Shown here: in pieces, positions 37,369-38,724 of the stretch
Layout of the letters: each line of letters opens with the position of its first letter
How positions within the stretch are numbered: the first letter of the stretch is position 1
From: CBDUBS01 sp965365445
GTDB taxonomy: Bacteria > Bacteroidota > Rhodothermia > Rhodothermales > DASSAV01
DNA: 38,724 nucleotides
Direction of reading: 5' to 3'
NCBI GenBank assembly: GCA_965365445.1
Contig: CBDUBS010000009.1
Coordinates: 1 to 38,724 of the forward strand
Translations under genes and position numbers: made by a program
Notes under the pieces: model-generated
What the model saw: only the letters and a program-made list of their open reading frames with translations
What the model was told of the DNA's origin: nothing
Database searches by the model: none

Positions 37369-38724
37369 ATGTCAAACGCCGTGAATCTCGCAACCGCAGA
37401 GATCGACCAGATAGAAGGACTCAACGGCAACGAGGCTCTCGAAGCCTTCGTGCGGGAGACCGCCGAACTGTGTCAACCCGATGCGATTTATGTTTGTGAC
37501 GGATCCCCGGAAGAGTATAACCGGCTCTGCCAGCTCATGGTCGAGACGGGAACGTTTATCAAGCTCAACGAGGAGCTTCGGCCGAACAGCTACTTCTGCC
37601 GCTCCGATCCGGCGGACGTCGCTCGCGTAGAAGATCGTACGTTCATCTGCTCCAAGAACAAAGAGGATGCCGGCCCCACCAACCACTGGGCCGATCCCGA
37701 GGAGATGAAGGACACCATGCGCGGCCTGTACAAAGGCTGCATGAAAGGCCGCACCATGTTCGTGATCGCCTACTCCATGGGCCCCATCGGTTCGCCGATT
37801 GCCCGCGTGGGTGTTGAACTGAGCGACTCGGCGTATGTAGTAGTCAACATGCATATCATGGCCCGCGTAGGCAAGGAAGTCCTGGATGTGCTCGGCCAGA
37901 GCTCCGACTTCGTTCGCGGCATCCACTCGGTAGGCGCTCCGCTCGGCCCGAAGGATCACGATGTGCCGTGGCCCTGCAACGCCGAAAACAAGTACATCTC
38001 GCACTTCCCGGAGACCCGCGAAATCTGGTCGTTCGGTTCCGGCTACGGCGGCAACGCCCTGCTCGGCAAGAAGTGCCACGCGCTGCGTATCGCCTCGGTG
38101 CAGGCCCGCGATGAAGGCTGGATGGCGGAGCACATGCTCATCCTCAAGCTCACCAACCCGCAGGGCGAGTCCATGTACGTCGCGGCGGCCTTCCCTTCGG
38201 CTTGCGGCAAGACGAACCTCGCCATGATGGAGCCCACCATCGAAGGATGGAAGGTCGAAACCATCGGCGACGACATCGCCTGGATGAAATTCGGTCCGGA
38301 CGGCTCCCTGCGCGCTATCAACCCGGAAGCCGGGTTCTTCGGCGTCGCCCCCGGCACGTCGTATGACTCCAACCCCAACGCGATGCGGACGCTCGACGCG
38401 AACAGCATCTACACGAACGTCGCCCTCACGAAAGATTTCGACGTGTGGTGGGAGCTCATGACCGACGAAGCGCCGGAAGAGCTGACCGACTGGCTCCGCC
38501 GCCCCTGGACGCCGGAATCCCCCCGCACGGCGGCTCATCCGAACGCCCGCTTCACGACCCCGGCCCGGCAATGCCCGGTCATCGCTCCGGAATGGGAAGA
38601 CCCGAACGGCGTGCCGATTTCGGCCATCCTCTTCGGCGGCCGCCGGGCTACCGCAGTTCCGCTCGCCACGGAGGCCACCAGTTGGCAGTACGGTACGTTC
38701 CTCGGCTCGATCATGAGCTCGGAG
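37369..38724 (+). CDS. pckG: GTP-dependent phosphoenolpyruvate carboxykinase, C-terminus cut off
   Basis: The first 452 residues of a protein of roughly 600; the gene runs off the right edge without a stop. PckG converts oxaloacetate plus GTP to PEP, GDP and CO2, the entry to gluconeogenesis. Signatures of the GTP class are NEELRPNSYFCRSDPADVARVEDRTFIC, NHWADPEEM, RTMFVIAYSMGPIGSP, FGSGYGGNALLGKKC, and the P-loop PSACGKTN (276-283) with the reactive C279. The GDDIAWM metal-site block and GGRR also appear. ATG at 37369 is preceded by GAGG about 6 bases upstream, and the family start (LNGNEALEAFV) fits. It is controlled by the long leader described above. Confidence 0.96.
   Translation, partial: MSNAVNLATAEIDQIEGLNGNEALEAFVRETAELCQPDAIYVCDGSPEEYNRLCQLMVETGTFIKLNEELRPNSYFCRSDPADVARVEDRTFICSKNKEDAGPTNHWADPEEMKDTMRGLYKGCMKGRTMFVIAYSMGPIGSPIARVGVELSDSAYVVVNMHIMARVGKEVLDVLGQSSDFVRGIHSVGAPLGPKDHDVPWPCNAENKYISHFPETREIWSFGSGYGGNALLGKKCHALRIASVQARDEGWMAEHMLILKLTNPQGESMYVAAAFPSACGKTNLAMMEPTIEGWKVETIGDDIAWMKFGPDGSLRAINPEAGFFGVAPGTSYDSNPNAMRTLDANSIYTNVALTKDFDVWWELMTDEAPEELTDWLRRPWTPESPRTAAHPNARFTTPARQCPVIAPEWEDPNGVPISAILFGGRRATAVPLATEATSWQYGTFLGSIMSSE

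Noticed and set aside
37372..38571. A 399-codon open frame on the minus strand opposite pckG
   Set aside because: It is antisense to a clearly identified gene, has low-complexity Arg/Gly/Val-rich sequence and no recognisable domain; it results from codon bias in GC-rich DNA.

Overview
The window is a gene-dense, GC-rich (roughly 60% by eye) chromosomal segment of housekeeping and envelope genes. It most likely comes from a Bacteroidota-superphylum bacterium, probably a Rhodothermota/Salinibacter-type lineage. Supporting signs are a secreted protein with a FlgD-like/type IX secretion (T9SS) type A C-terminal sorting domain, two tandem PorV/PorQ-family outer-membrane proteins, bacillithiol genes (bshA, bshC), an LptF/LptG permease, a DUF2723/GT117 membrane protein, and TAnnTTTG promoter -7 boxes with few strong Shine-Dalgarno sites. 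No rRNA, tRNA, CRISPR, insertion sequence, integrase or phage gene was seen. The lineage call is inference.

Layout. 0-4.5 kb (minus strand): a tightly packed set of a membrane metallophosphoesterase, an LptF/G permease, rsmI and a thioredoxin-fold protein, then the start of a GT117 gene cut by the window edge. 4.5-8.4 kb: a metallo-beta-lactamase hydrolase, then a minus-strand pair of bshA and a kinase-fold protein of unknown role, then a beta-barrel protein and a hairpin. 8.4-12.3 kb: an ECF-type sigma factor, pdxB, and the overlapping pair pdxJ-era. 12.6-16.7 kb: a pseudopilin-like membrane protein and a PilM-like protein separated by a perfect 17-bp hairpin, then rsmD, coaD, an aspartate aminotransferase and an intrinsic terminator.

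16.7-25.4 kb: an envelope region with an M50 membrane protease, an Ig-like lipoprotein, a seven-bladed Asp-box propeller with a T9SS sorting domain, two PorV/Q-like barrels, a CPBP-family membrane protein on the opposite strand, and a NagZ-type GH3 lipoprotein. 25.6-31.6 kb: an orphan antitoxin-like small gene, a glycogen debranching enzyme, a transglutaminase-like protein, and hisD-hisC. 31.7-36.4 kb: a bifunctional-nuclease/UVR protein, bshC, an AspT/YidE-type transporter and a MESH1-like HD hydrolase. 36.5 kb to the end: an Rrf2 regulator with an Fe-S-type cysteine set, a long leader, and GTP-dependent PEP carboxykinase running off the edge.

Pathways partly represented are bacillithiol (bshA, bshC; bshB not here), DXP-dependent vitamin B6 (pdxB, pdxJ), histidine (hisD, hisC), CoA (coaD), gluconeogenesis and glycogen turnover, and LPS transport. 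I did not find an obviously new multi-gene defence or metabolic system. The best leads are the kinase-fold neighbour of bshA, the lipoprotein-propeller-PorV/Q-like cluster, the isolated pseudopilin/PilM pair with its hairpin, and the toxin-less antitoxin-like gene.
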